64,000 nucleotides of DNA from Dokdonella_A sp966248875. GTDB taxonomy: Bacteria; Pseudomonadota; Gammaproteobacteria; Xanthomonadales; Rhodanobacteraceae. Both the position numbers and the translations under genes were made by a program. This document shows positions 16,992 to 25,173 of this stretch, one piece after another (position 1 is the stretch's first letter; each line of letters begins with the position of its first letter). The stretch is taken from NCBI GenBank assembly GCA_966248875.1, contig CBINBI010000002.1, positions 1-64,000 on the forward strand. Direction: 5' to 3'. Below the pieces are notes generated by a model. The model made no database searches, had not been told where the DNA came from, and saw only the letters and a program-made list of their open reading frames with translations.

Positions 16992-19805
16992 TCAGTGGAG
17001 CCGCTCGCGCAGGCGTGCCGCCTGCCTGCGCAGCGGGTGGTCTGCCGGCAGCTCGCCGAACGCGGCTTCGGCCGCGCCGAGCTCGGCTTTCGCGTCCGCC
17101 GTGCGCTCACCGGCCATCGCTTCGGCCAGTGCGAGGTGCAACGCGCCGATGCCGTAATGCGTGGCGGACAGCTCGCGCGAGCCGCTCTCGATGCGACTTC
17201 GCAGCAGCGAGATCGCGGCGTCGCGCTCGCCGTGCGCGAGCTCGAAACGCGCATACGTCTCGATCAGCGGCAGCGTCAGCGGATCGACGTGCTCGGCCGG
17301 CAGCGCGGCGACGGCCTGACGCCAGGTAGCGCCGGCCGCGGCATCGTCGCCGCGCGCCGCCTGCGCGAGGCCGAGCGCATAGCGCGCCTCGGGCTCGCTG
17401 CGCGTGCGGAACTGGGCGAGATTCTCCGGATGCTGGACGATCGGCCCGGCGATCTTTTCGAGCGCCGCTGCCGTCGTCGGCGACGGATGGCGCAGGAAGG
17501 CGACGCGGGCCGCCTGCAGGTCGAGCGTGATCGTGCGCGCGTGCGCGAGGCCGACGACCTTGGCCGCGGTGCGTCTCGCCTCATCGAGCAGCGCGGCCGC
17601 GCCGGCGAGATCGCCGAGCGCCTCGTCGACACGTGCGAGATTGCCGAGCACGAAAGTCTGGCCGAGCGACTCGTCGAGCCCTGCGGTGCGGTTGCGCTCG
17701 CGCGCGTTCGTCAGCGTCTCGTGCGCCGCGGCGAGGCGCCCCAGCGTCAGCTGCAGGCTGCCGAGATTGTTGAGGCCGTTCACGACGTCGGGGCTGCCCG
17801 GCGGATACAGCTCGCTCTCGATGCGCACGGCGCGCTCGGTCAGTGCCGCGGACTCGGCGTAGCGGCGCTGCATCATGTACAGCATCGCGAGATTCTTCAT
17901 GTAGTGCGCGGTCTTGACGTGGTGCTCGCCGAATTTCGCCTGCGCCCCGGCGACCGCCTTGCGCAGCAGGTCGGCGGCGCGCTCCGGATGGCCTGCGCGC
18001 AGATGCGCGGCGCCGAGCGCGTCGTAGCTGTTGAGGATCTCGGGATCGTCCGGCGGCAGGCGTTTCTCGCGGATGGCAAGCGCGGCTTCGTAATCGGCGA
18101 TCGCCGCGTCGTGCCGGCCGGTCTGGCTTTCGGCGAGCGCGCGCCGATCGAGCGTCACCGCGAGAGCGAGTCCCGCCGGGTCGGCTTCCCTCTGCAGCGC
18201 CGCAGCCTCGTCAAAACGCGCGATCGCCTCGTCGAAGCGATTGCGCGCCAGCTCGACCTCGCCGCGCTCGCTGATGGCGGCGCCAAGCAGGGCGGGCTCG
18301 CGCGGCGTGACGCGTTTCGCCGCGGCGACGGCCGCGTCGAGCAGCGGCTCGCCCTTGTCCGGCCGCGCGAGGTGATCGTAGACGCGGCCGAGCGCGGTGA
18401 GGAGATCGCTCTGGACGGCAGGCGTCGCAACGAGGTCGTGCATCGCGCGCTCCGCGCCACGCTCGAGCAGCTCGGCGGTGTCGGGCATTTCGCCGCGCGG
18501 GCCGGTCGGAATCTCGGCGTCGAAGATGCCGACCAGGAGATCGCGCACGGCTTCGGCTCGTGCCGCCTGCTCGCGCGCCAAGTGCGCCTGCCGCTGGGCG
18601 ATGTTCGTCTGCCGCAGCGCCAGCGTGAGCGCGGCGAAGATCGCGAGCAGGAACGCTGCCGTCGTCGCGACGCCGCCGCGATGGCGCGAGATGAACTTGC
18701 GCGCGCGATACCAGCGCGAGGGCGGATGCGCGAGCACGGGCTGGCCGTCGAGGTGGCGCTGCACGTCGTCGGCGAGCGCGCCCGCGGAGGCATAGCGGCG
18801 TTCCGGCTCGGATTCGGTCGCCTTGATGACGATGTTGTCGATGTCGCCGCGCAGCAGGCGGCGCGTGTTCCTCGGCGGCGCAGGCAGCGTGGCGGTATCG
18901 GTGTCGTCGCGGACGCTCGACGACGGCGTGCGCGTGTCGCCATGCGCGCGGCGTCGGCCGGTGACGAGTTCGGCGAGCAGCACGCCCAGCGCGTAGACGT
19001 CGGTCGCCGTCGTGATCGGACCGTACCCGAACTGCTCCGGCGCGGCATAGGCGGGTGTCAGCGCGGCGTGCAGCGTGTGCGTGCCGTCCTCGCCGTCGAC
19101 GTCGAGCAGCTTGGCGATACCGAAATCGAGCAGCTTGATTTCGCCCTCGCGCGTGACGAGCACGTTCGAGGGCTTCAGGTCGCGGTGCACGATGAGCGCG
19201 CGGTGCGCGGCTTCGACCGCGCGGCAGACGCCGACGAAGAGCTTCAGCCGCGCGCGGAGGTCGAGGTGCCGCGCGCGCGCGTAGTCGGTGATCGGCTCGC
19301 CTTCGATCAGTTCGAGCGCGATGTACGGCACGCCGCTCTCCGTCACGCCGCCCTCGATCAGCCGCGCGATGCCCGGATGCCGCAGCTGCGCAAGCTCAAG
19401 GCGCTCGCGGCGGAAACGGCGCTGCTCGTCGGCTGAATAGAGGCCGCGCCGGAGCAGCTTGAGCGCGACGGTCTGGCGCACGCCGGCTTGCTCGCGCTCG
19501 GCGCGGTAGACGATCGACGAGCCGCCTTCGCCGAGTTTCTCGTGCAGCGTGAACGGGCCGATGCTCGTGCCGGCGGGCGGCGGAGCCGTGTCGTGCTCGG
19601 GATCGCCGACGCGCTCGAGCAGGTGTTCAAAGGAATCGTCGAGGAGGCGCGCGCCGCCGTCGGCATCGGCCGCGAGCAGCCGCTCGACGGCCGCGCGCCG
19701 CGCGGGATCGGCGCAACGCGCATCGAGGAACTCGGCGCGCTGAGCCGGCGCTAGCGCGAGCGCGGTTTCGAACAGCTCGCGCAGCGTCGGCGTCGGATCG
19801 GTCAT
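16992..19805 (-). CDS. Transmembrane Ser/Thr protein kinase with TPR outer region (paralogue 1)
   Basis: A 937-residue protein. An N-terminal segment of about 80 residues begins LRELFETALALAPAQRAEFL, typical of kinases partnered with ECF sigma factors. The Pkinase domain spans about 83-350 with Gly loop LGEGGSS (91-97), K116, HRDLKPSN (207-214) and DFG (227-229), all canonical; the APE motif appears as APEQ. One transmembrane helix (378-399) precedes about 530 residues of tetratricopeptide repeats, predicted periplasmic. The start at 19805 has GGAG 8 bases upstream. It lies 92 bases downstream of a beta-helix gene, with no matching ECF-type site of its own, so it may be co-transcribed. It is closely similar to the kinase at 21583-24354. 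Confidence 0.9.
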   Translation of the reverse strand: MTDPTPTLRELFETALALAPAQRAEFLDARCADPARRAAVERLLAADADGGARLLDDSFEHLLERVGDPEHDTAPPPAGTSIGPFTLHEKLGEGGSSIVYRAEREQAGVRQTVALKLLRRGLYSADEQRRFRRERLELAQLRHPGIARLIEGGVTESGVPYIALELIEGEPITDYARARHLDLRARLKLFVGVCRAVEAAHRALIVHRDLKPSNVLVTREGEIKLLDFGIAKLLDVDGEDGTHTLHAALTPAYAAPEQFGYGPITTATDVYALGVLLAELVTGRRRAHGDTRTPSSSVRDDTDTATLPAPPRNTRRLLRGDIDNIVIKATESEPERRYASAGALADDVQRHLDGQPVLAHPPSRWYRARKFISRHRGGVATTAAFLLAIFAALTLALRQTNIAQRQAHLAREQAARAEAVRDLLVGIFDAEIPTGPRGEMPDTAELLERGAERAMHDLVATPAVQSDLLTALGRVYDHLARPDKGEPLLDAAVAAAKRVTPREPALLGAAISERGEVELARNRFDEAIARFDEAAALQREADPAGLALAVTLDRRALAESQTGRHDAAIADYEAALAIREKRLPPDDPEILNSYDALGAAHLRAGHPERAADLLRKAVAGAQAKFGEHHVKTAHYMKNLAMLYMMQRRYAESAALTERAVRIESELYPPGSPDVVNGLNNLGSLQLTLGRLAAAHETLTNARERNRTAGLDESLGQTFVLGNLARVDEALGDLAGAAALLDEARRTAAKVVGLAHARTITLDLQAARVAFLRHPSPTTAAALEKIAGPIVQHPENLAQFRTRSEPEARYALGLAQAARGDDAAAGATWRQAVAALPAEHVDPLTLPLIETYARFELAHGERDAAISLLRSRIESGSRELSATHYGIGALHLALAEAMAGERTADAKAELGAAEAAFGELPADHPLRRQAARLRERLH

Positions 19806-19897
19806 CGCGGCATCTCCGGAGCACGCATAAGTTAGCGCAGTCGGGGTCTCTGGTGCCGTCGCGCGCACCTGCGCCGCGCCGCCCTCCGCTGCCGCCG

Positions 19898-21319
19898 TCA
19901 ACGCTCGAATGTGTCCATGAAGATGCGATCCGGCGCGCCGGTCTCGAAGGCACCGATGTCGGCATTCGCGCCGACCACGCGCTCGTAGCCGAAGGGCGCG
20001 AGATCGCGATCGACCAGGCGCTGCTCGTAGCGGCCGTTGTGGACGTTGTTGCCGTGATCGACGGCGGGACTGCCGGGCAGCAGCGCGTGCGTCATGGTCG
20101 CGCCGCCGTTGTCCTGCAACGGTCCCAGCATCGGATCGGCGCTGATCGTGTCGGGCGGCACCGGCAGCGTCGACGCCACGATGAGATTGTTCGCGCCGGT
20201 GATGTCGACCTGCGACGAGCCGCCGAGATCGGACGCCTGCAGGCCGTCCTGCGACGTGTTGCCGGCGATGATCGTGCTCTGGATGTCGGCATCGGTGTAT
20301 GCGTAGAGGCCGGCGCCGAAATCGAACTCGGCGGTGTTCATGGCGATCGTGCTGTTGTAGATCTCGAGCGGGCGGTACTTGGCGAATACGCCGCCGCCGG
20401 CTCCGCTCGCGTGATTTCCGGAGATCGTCGAGTTGATGATGCGCATCGGCTTCGTCGCGCCCCCGAACAGGAACAGCCCCCCACCGCTCTCGGCTTCGTT
20501 GCCGGAGAGCGTGGAGTACTTGATGGCCGCGTCGCCGAACGCGAACACGCCGCCGCCCCGCGCGTAGTGGCTGCCGTCGCCGGACACCGTGCTGCCTGAA
20601 ACCGTGCAGATGTAGACGCCCACGTTGTACCCCCACACGGCGCCGCCGGCGCTGTTGGCGGCGACCGCATGCGCGCTGCTGTCGGAGACGGTCGATGCAA
20701 CGAGGAACGCGTTGGCCTTCGCGTGGACCGCGCCGCCGTAGGCGTGATCCGTGCCGCTCGATGTCAGCGAGCACCCGGTGATGATGCCGTACTGCAGCCC
20801 GAAGTCGCCGGAGGAATACACGCAGCCGCCCCCGTACGGACCGTGATAACTCCCGCCTTTGATCGTGAGATAGTTGGCGATCAGAAACTCGCTGCCGTTG
20901 TGCACCAGCACGCGGTCGGCGTAATTGCCCTCGATCGTCAGCGCGTACTTGCCCGGCCCTTGCAGAGTGACGCGCGCCGCGGACGGCGAATCGGTGAGGG
21001 CTCCCGTCGTCAGCGAAATCGTGCTGCACGTGAGCTGGGTAAGGTCGATGAACGTGCCGTCTACGGCGTTGAAGTACGCCTCGCGCAGCGAGCCGGGCCC
21101 GCTGTCGTTGCAGTTGGTGACGGTGACGATCGGCCCGCCCTCCGGCCGATGTGGCGGGAAAAACCGTTCGATGGCGACGGGCTCGCGGTGCCGCGGGGCC
21201 TCGGGTGCGGTGCGCGCGCCGCTCGCGATGCCGAAGCCGCCGGCCGACGCGATCGCGAAGGCCAGCGTCGCGGCGAGAGGCCGGCGGCGCAGACGGGTTG
21301 CCGTGACGGTGTTCGGCAT
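19898..21319 (-). CDS. Secreted CSLREA/beta-helix protein with IFxxxFE C-terminal tail
   Basis: A 473-residue protein. The signal is at 1-35 (MPNTVTATRLRRRPLAATLA then AFAIASAGG). After a linker, VTNCNDSGPGSLREAYFNAV marks a CSLREA-type start, followed by beta-helix rungs with SGGGLFLFGG, GAGGGVFAKY and NSTISGNHASG-type repeats. Near the C-terminus is a conserved ending of this family (GSPAVDHGNN, DIGAFETGA), then DRIFMDTFER. The start at 21319 has AGAGGAG upstream and a true signal peptide. An in-frame ATG at 21469 would add 50 signal-less residues and is rejected. The promoter-like site at 21358-21384 lies 38 bases upstream. A surface or extracellular structural role is likely. Confidence 0.83.
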   Translation of the reverse strand: MPNTVTATRLRRRPLAATLAFAIASAGGFGIASGARTAPEAPRHREPVAIERFFPPHRPEGGPIVTVTNCNDSGPGSLREAYFNAVDGTFIDLTQLTCSTISLTTGALTDSPSAARVTLQGPGKYALTIEGNYADRVLVHNGSEFLIANYLTIKGGSYHGPYGGGCVYSSGDFGLQYGIITGCSLTSSGTDHAYGGAVHAKANAFLVASTVSDSSAHAVAANSAGGAVWGYNVGVYICTVSGSTVSGDGSHYARGGGVFAFGDAAIKYSTLSGNEAESGGGLFLFGGATKPMRIINSTISGNHASGAGGGVFAKYRPLEIYNSTIAMNTAEFDFGAGLYAYTDADIQSTIIAGNTSQDGLQASDLGGSSQVDITGANNLIVASTLPVPPDTISADPMLGPLQDNGGATMTHALLPGSPAVDHGNNVHNGRYEQRLVDRDLAPFGYERVVGANADIGAFETGAPDRIFMDTFER

Positions 21320-21357
21320 GATGCGGCTCCTCTCGAGGCGCGGCGGTGCTGGCGAAG

Positions 21358-21384
21358 AACGCCGCATCGGGGCCGAGTCGGACA
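21358..21384 (-). promoter_or_regulatory. ECF-type promoter-like site B (upstream of beta-helix gene)
   Basis: The pattern TGTC-17 bases-GGCGTT is present on the minus strand with the same spacing as sites A, C and D. The sequence just before GGCGTT (CCCCGATGC) is the most divergent of the four. The site ends 38 bases before the ATG at 21319. Confidence 0.65.
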
Positions 21385-21410
21385 TTTCACGCGGGGCGCG
21401 CCGCGACGAA

Positions 21411-21456
21411 AAAAGGGCGCGATCGGACGGCGGATCGTGGAGGCCGATCCGCCGCC
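21411..21456 (-). terminator. Terminator-like hairpin downstream of site D
   Basis: On the minus strand a perfect 9-bp stem GGCGGATCG/CGATCCGCC with a 7-base loop (21432-21456) is followed 15 bases later by six Ts (21411-21416). The gap between stem and T-run is longer than usual. Together with site D it could bound a transcript of roughly 85 bases. Confidence 0.4.
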
Positions 21457-21509
21457 GCGCCGGGCGCATCCTTGTGGGTGGGAAACCGCCGCCTGTTCCC
21501 TGAACGCAG

Positions 21510-21536
21510 AACGCCGTCCGGCGCCCGAATGCGTCA
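21510..21536 (-). promoter_or_regulatory. ECF-type promoter-like site D (no gene directly behind it)
   Basis: TGAC-17 bases-GGCGTT on the minus strand, one mismatch from sites A-C in the first element and sharing the block GCGCCGGACGGCGTT with site C. It lies 190 bases upstream of the beta-helix start with site B in between, so it may drive a separate short transcript or be a duplicate. Confidence 0.6.
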
Positions 21537-21582
21537 TGACGGCGTGTAAAGATCGTCGACTCGGCCGGCCGAGCCGCGGTCG

Positions 21583-24354
21583 TCAGGGTGTGCCCACGGA
21601 TGCGAGCGTTCTTCCCAGTGCGACGAGGCGATGTGGGGGATTCGGCAGCGCTGCGAGCCGCTTCGCGGCTTCGCGCGCCAGCGCATCGGCGTCGTCGCGT
21701 CCGGCCGTCCGCGCCGCGTCAGCGCGGAGCAGCGGCACTTCGACGCGGAGCAGCGTGTCCGGATTGCGTGAGCGTTCGAGAGCCTCGTTCGCGCCGTCGA
21801 GAAGGCGGAGCGCTTCGCCGGCCTTGCCCTCCTGCAGCAGCGCGGTCGCTCGCAGCATCGCGGCGCGGCCGTCCCAGTACGCGCCGGGCGTACCGATTTT
21901 TGCAAGCAGCGCGTCGATGTGGTCGATGGCCGACAGCGCCCCGCCCGCTTCGCTGCGATCGAGCCGGATGCGCGCGAGTTTCTCCCATGTCGCGGCCTGC
22001 TCGTCGAGATCCGGCTCGGCGGCATGTTCCAGCGAAGCGATCGCGTGGGCGATCTCGGCTTCGCCCTCGGCGGCCTTGCCCGCGTGCGCGAGCACGACGC
22101 CGTAGTTCGAACGCGTCACCGCGGTTTCGAAATGCTCGGGGCCGAACTTCGCCACCGTGCGCTCCAGCGATTCGCGCAGTGGCGCGACGGCGGCCGGCCA
22201 CTCCTCGAGCAGCGCGTGCAGCATGCCGACCGAATTGAGGTCGTTCGCGATCTCGGGATGGTCGCCGTCGCCGTAGATCGCGCGATCGACGCGCAGGCCC
22301 TCGGTCGCGGTGTCGAGCGCGGCGCGATAGTCGCGCCGCTGCAGCTCGACCATCATCAGCGCGTTGAGATGATTCGAGCGGCGCCAGTGCTCGGGCGGCA
22401 GCACGGCGGCGTCGATCGCGAGCGCGGCGCGGATGTGGCGCTCGGCTTCGTCGAGGCGGCCGTCGCGCCGGTACGCTCGCGAAAGATCAGCGTGCGCCTC
22501 GGCGACATCGACGTGCGCCGGGCCGAAGCGCCGCTCGCGCAGCGCGAGCAGCTCCTCCCAGGCCTTGGTCGCGCCGGCGACGTCGTTCGCGGCAAGCTGG
22601 ACGTTGCCGTACTCGGCGAGCGCGCGCGCCAGCGCGTCGTCGTCGCCGAGCCGGCGCGTGAGGCGCAGTCCCTCGTCCGCGTCGGCTTTCGCGCGGCCTA
22701 GCTCGTGCTCCTTGCTCGCGAGACGAGCGGAGTCGAAACGAAGCGCCGCGCCGAGCTTGGCATCGCCGGCAGGCGCGTGCGCGAGCAGGCGGTCGATCAG
22801 CGCGCGTGCCGGTGCGTAGTCGCCCTGCAAAATCATCGTTCCGGCCAGCGGGTGGCCGGCGGCGAGCGTCTCGTGCGCGCCGTCGCCGAAGTCGGCGCGA
22901 GCGCGGTCGTAGTTCCATTGCAGCACGTCGCGCGCGGGCGCGAGGCGCCCCTGCGCGGCGAGTACGGCGCCCAGCTCCGAGACGAGCTCGGCGCGCACGC
23001 CGGGGTTCATCTGCGCGTCGCCGCGCGCCTTGACGATCGCCTGCTCGACGACCTCGGCGATGTTCGGCGGTCCCGCGCGCGGCGTGCTCGGCTCGGCTTC
23101 GGAAAAGGCCGAGATCATGAAATCGCGCATGGCGTCGGCCCGGCGCGCGGCGTGGCGCGCCACGTTGCCCTGCCAGAGCGCAAGGCCGAGCGCCGCGAAG
23201 ATGCCGAGCGCGAACAGCGCCGTGATCGCAACGCCGCCCTGGTGGCGGGCGACGAACTTGCGCGCGCGGTACCACGCCGACGGCGGGTGCGCCGACACCG
23301 GGCGGCGGTCGAGCAGGCGCTCGATGTCGTCGGCAAGCGCGCCGGCCGAGACGTAGCGGCGCTCGGGCTCGGGCGCGATCGCCTTCAGCACGACATTGTC
23401 GAGATCGCCGCGGAGCTGCCGCCGCGTCACGGCAGGCGCGGCCGGCAGCACGCCGGGATCGCTGTCCTGGGATATCTGTCCCGACGGCGTCCGGCCCGAG
23501 CCGTCGTTGAGGCGCTGGCCCGTGACGAGCTCGCCGAGCAGCACGCCGAGCGCGTAAACGTCGGTTGCCGTGGTGATCGGCGCGCCGCTGCGTTGCTCGG
23601 GCGCCGCATACGCCGGCGTGAACGCGGGCAGCCGCGTCTGCGTCTCGTCGTCGGCGTCGAGCAGCTTGGCGATACCGAAGTCGAGCAGTTTGACGTCGCC
23701 GTCGGCGGTCACGAGCACGTTCGAAGGCTTGAGGTCGCGGTGCACGATGAGCGCGCGGTGCGCGGCCTCGACCGCGCGGCAGACCTGCAGGAACAGCTTG
23801 AGGCGCTGGCGCAGGTCGAGCCGCAGCGCGCGCGCGTGCTCAGTGATCGGCGTGCCCTCGACCAGCTCGAGGGCGATGTAGGCGAGCCCCGATTCGCTGA
23901 TGCCGCCCTCGATCAGCCGCGCGATGCCCGGATGGCGAAGCTGGGCCAGTGCCAGCCGCTCGCGGCGGAACTGACGCTGCGCGTCACGCGAGTAGAGGCT
24001 GCGCCGGAGCAGCTTCAGCGCGACGACCTGGCGCACGCCTTCCACTGTGCGCGCCGCGCGGAACACCGTCGACGAGCCGCCTTCGCCGAGAATTTCGATC
24101 AGCTCGAACGGTCCGATGCGCGTGCCGGGCGGGAGGCTGGGCACGGCGTCGGTCTCGCCGATGACGCGGGCGACCGCGTCGGCGCTCTGCTCGAGCACGA
24201 CGTCGTCGTCGGAATCGGCGGCGATCATGCGCTCGATGCGCGCGCGCAGCTCCGCGTCCCGGCAGTGCTCGTCGAGGAATGCGCCGCGCGCCTCCGGCGC
24301 CAGCGCCAGCGCTTCCTCGAAGAGATCGCGAAGTGCGGTGCTGCTCGTCGTCAT
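21583..24354 (-). CDS. Transmembrane Ser/Thr protein kinase with TPR outer region (paralogue 2)
   Basis: A 923-residue paralogue of the kinase at 16992-19805. The N-terminal segment is LRDLFEEALALAPEARGAFL. The Pkinase domain spans about 81-345 with LGEGGSS (89-95), K114, HRDLKPSN (205-212), DFG (225-227) and APEQ, all catalytic residues intact. One transmembrane helix (373-395) is followed by a TPR-rich C-terminal half predicted to be periplasmic. The start at 24354 has GGGGAG nearby. It begins 86 bases after the ECF sigma gene, and a promoter-like site of the shared type lies in that gap. It is probably a sensor kinase acting on the sigma factor or its regulators (inference from context). 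Confidence 0.9.
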   Translation of the reverse strand: MTTSSTALRDLFEEALALAPEARGAFLDEHCRDAELRARIERMIAADSDDDVVLEQSADAVARVIGETDAVPSLPPGTRIGPFELIEILGEGGSSTVFRAARTVEGVRQVVALKLLRRSLYSRDAQRQFRRERLALAQLRHPGIARLIEGGISESGLAYIALELVEGTPITEHARALRLDLRQRLKLFLQVCRAVEAAHRALIVHRDLKPSNVLVTADGDVKLLDFGIAKLLDADDETQTRLPAFTPAYAAPEQRSGAPITTATDVYALGVLLGELVTGQRLNDGSGRTPSGQISQDSDPGVLPAAPAVTRRQLRGDLDNVVLKAIAPEPERRYVSAGALADDIERLLDRRPVSAHPPSAWYRARKFVARHQGGVAITALFALGIFAALGLALWQGNVARHAARRADAMRDFMISAFSEAEPSTPRAGPPNIAEVVEQAIVKARGDAQMNPGVRAELVSELGAVLAAQGRLAPARDVLQWNYDRARADFGDGAHETLAAGHPLAGTMILQGDYAPARALIDRLLAHAPAGDAKLGAALRFDSARLASKEHELGRAKADADEGLRLTRRLGDDDALARALAEYGNVQLAANDVAGATKAWEELLALRERRFGPAHVDVAEAHADLSRAYRRDGRLDEAERHIRAALAIDAAVLPPEHWRRSNHLNALMMVELQRRDYRAALDTATEGLRVDRAIYGDGDHPEIANDLNSVGMLHALLEEWPAAVAPLRESLERTVAKFGPEHFETAVTRSNYGVVLAHAGKAAEGEAEIAHAIASLEHAAEPDLDEQAATWEKLARIRLDRSEAGGALSAIDHIDALLAKIGTPGAYWDGRAAMLRATALLQEGKAGEALRLLDGANEALERSRNPDTLLRVEVPLLRADAARTAGRDDADALAREAAKRLAALPNPPHRLVALGRTLASVGTP

Positions 24355-24388
24355 GGCGCTCCCCTTGGCGAAGGCGACAATCGCAGGA

Positions 24389-24415
24389 AACGCCGTCCGG
24401 CGCCGAGTTGCGACA
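24389..24415 (-). promoter_or_regulatory. ECF-type promoter-like site C (upstream of kinase paralogue 2)
   Basis: TGTC-17 bases-GGCGTT on the minus strand, lying between the sigma stop and the kinase start and ending 34 bases before the ATG. It is the cleanest copy, reading TGTCGCAACTCGG in its first half. Confidence 0.7.
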
Positions 24416-24440
24416 CCGCCGCGCGAATCGGCGCGGCGCC

Positions 24441-24986
24441 TCAGCCGATCTCGGTCTTGAGGAACGCCCGGGCGAAGCGCCAGTCGCGGTCGACGGTGCG
24501 GCGCGTCACGGCCAGCGCCTCAGCGATCTGCTCGGGCGTCAGCCCCGCAAAATAGCGCAGCTCCACGACGCGCGCGGCACGCTCGTCGGCGGCTTCGAGC
24601 TTCTTCAGTGCTTCGTCGAGCGCGAGGGCCTGCTCCGCACTGTCGATCGCGAGGCGGTCGTCGCTGCCCGTCAGCGTGATGCGCATCCACGCCCCGCCGG
24701 CACGCAGGCGCAGGCGGTCGCGGGCGCGGTCGGCGAGGAGGTGGCGCATCGCGCGCGCGGCATAGGCGAAGAACTGAACCGGCTTGCCGAAGATCAGCTC
24801 GCGCTGCGTCGAGACGCGCAGGTAAAGCTCGTGCACCAGCGCCGTAGTATCCAGCGTCGATCCCCCGCGGTCGCGCGCGAGATGGCTGCCGGCCATCGCC
24901 TTCAGTCGCTCGTAGACGGCGCCGAACAGCTCGTCGGCAGTCTGCGGCTGGCCCGTGGTGACGGCGTCGGATGGAGCGTCTGCCAT
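24441..24986 (-). CDS. ECF sigma factor of the kinase-associated type (Sigma70_ECF family)
   Basis: A 181-residue sigma factor. The region STLDTTALVHELYLRVSTQ and the following FFAYAARAMRHLLADRARDR match the characteristic core of the Sigma70_ECF (PF07638/TIGR02999-like) group. Region 4 is RVVELRYFAGLTPEQIAEAL with the helix-turn-helix VTRRTVDRDWRFAR. The start at 24986 (MADAPSDAVTTGQ) has a G-rich ribosome site. Members of this group are usually encoded next to Ser/Thr kinases rather than anti-sigma factors, which is the arrangement here. It is the likely reader of sites A-D, although this has not been shown. Confidence 0.9.
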   Translation of the reverse strand: MADAPSDAVTTGQPQTADELFGAVYERLKAMAGSHLARDRGGSTLDTTALVHELYLRVSTQRELIFGKPVQFFAYAARAMRHLLADRARDRLRLRAGGAWMRITLTGSDDRLAIDSAEQALALDEALKKLEAADERAARVVELRYFAGLTPEQIAEALAVTRRTVDRDWRFARAFLKTEIG

Positions 24987-25157
24987 GACTGGTCCCCCGG
25001 ACGGGAGTTTACGCCACTGCCGCGAGCCTGCGTGTCCGGAACGCGCCTGTCGTTTCGAGGCGGAGCCGGGCTTTCGCGCGAACGACGATGCCTGCGGTGT
25101 GCCGCCGACCGAAATCCGTTCACGTCGCCTGCCGGCCGCCGGCCCGCGGCGCTCGTC

Positions 25158-25163
25158 TACAAT
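25158..25163 (+). promoter_or_regulatory. Possible -10 element (TACAAT) of glnE, nearly leaderless
   Basis: TACAAT lies 10 bases before the glnE ATG. If used, transcription would start within a few bases of the start codon. No good -35 element was seen 17 bases upstream, so this is tentative. Confidence 0.35.
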
Positions 25164-25173
25164 CGCGCAGCCC

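Noticed and set aside
21319..21469. In-frame ATG at 21469 as an alternative start of the beta-helix gene
   Set aside because: It would add 50 Arg-rich residues before a perfect signal peptide and lies upstream of promoter-like site B.
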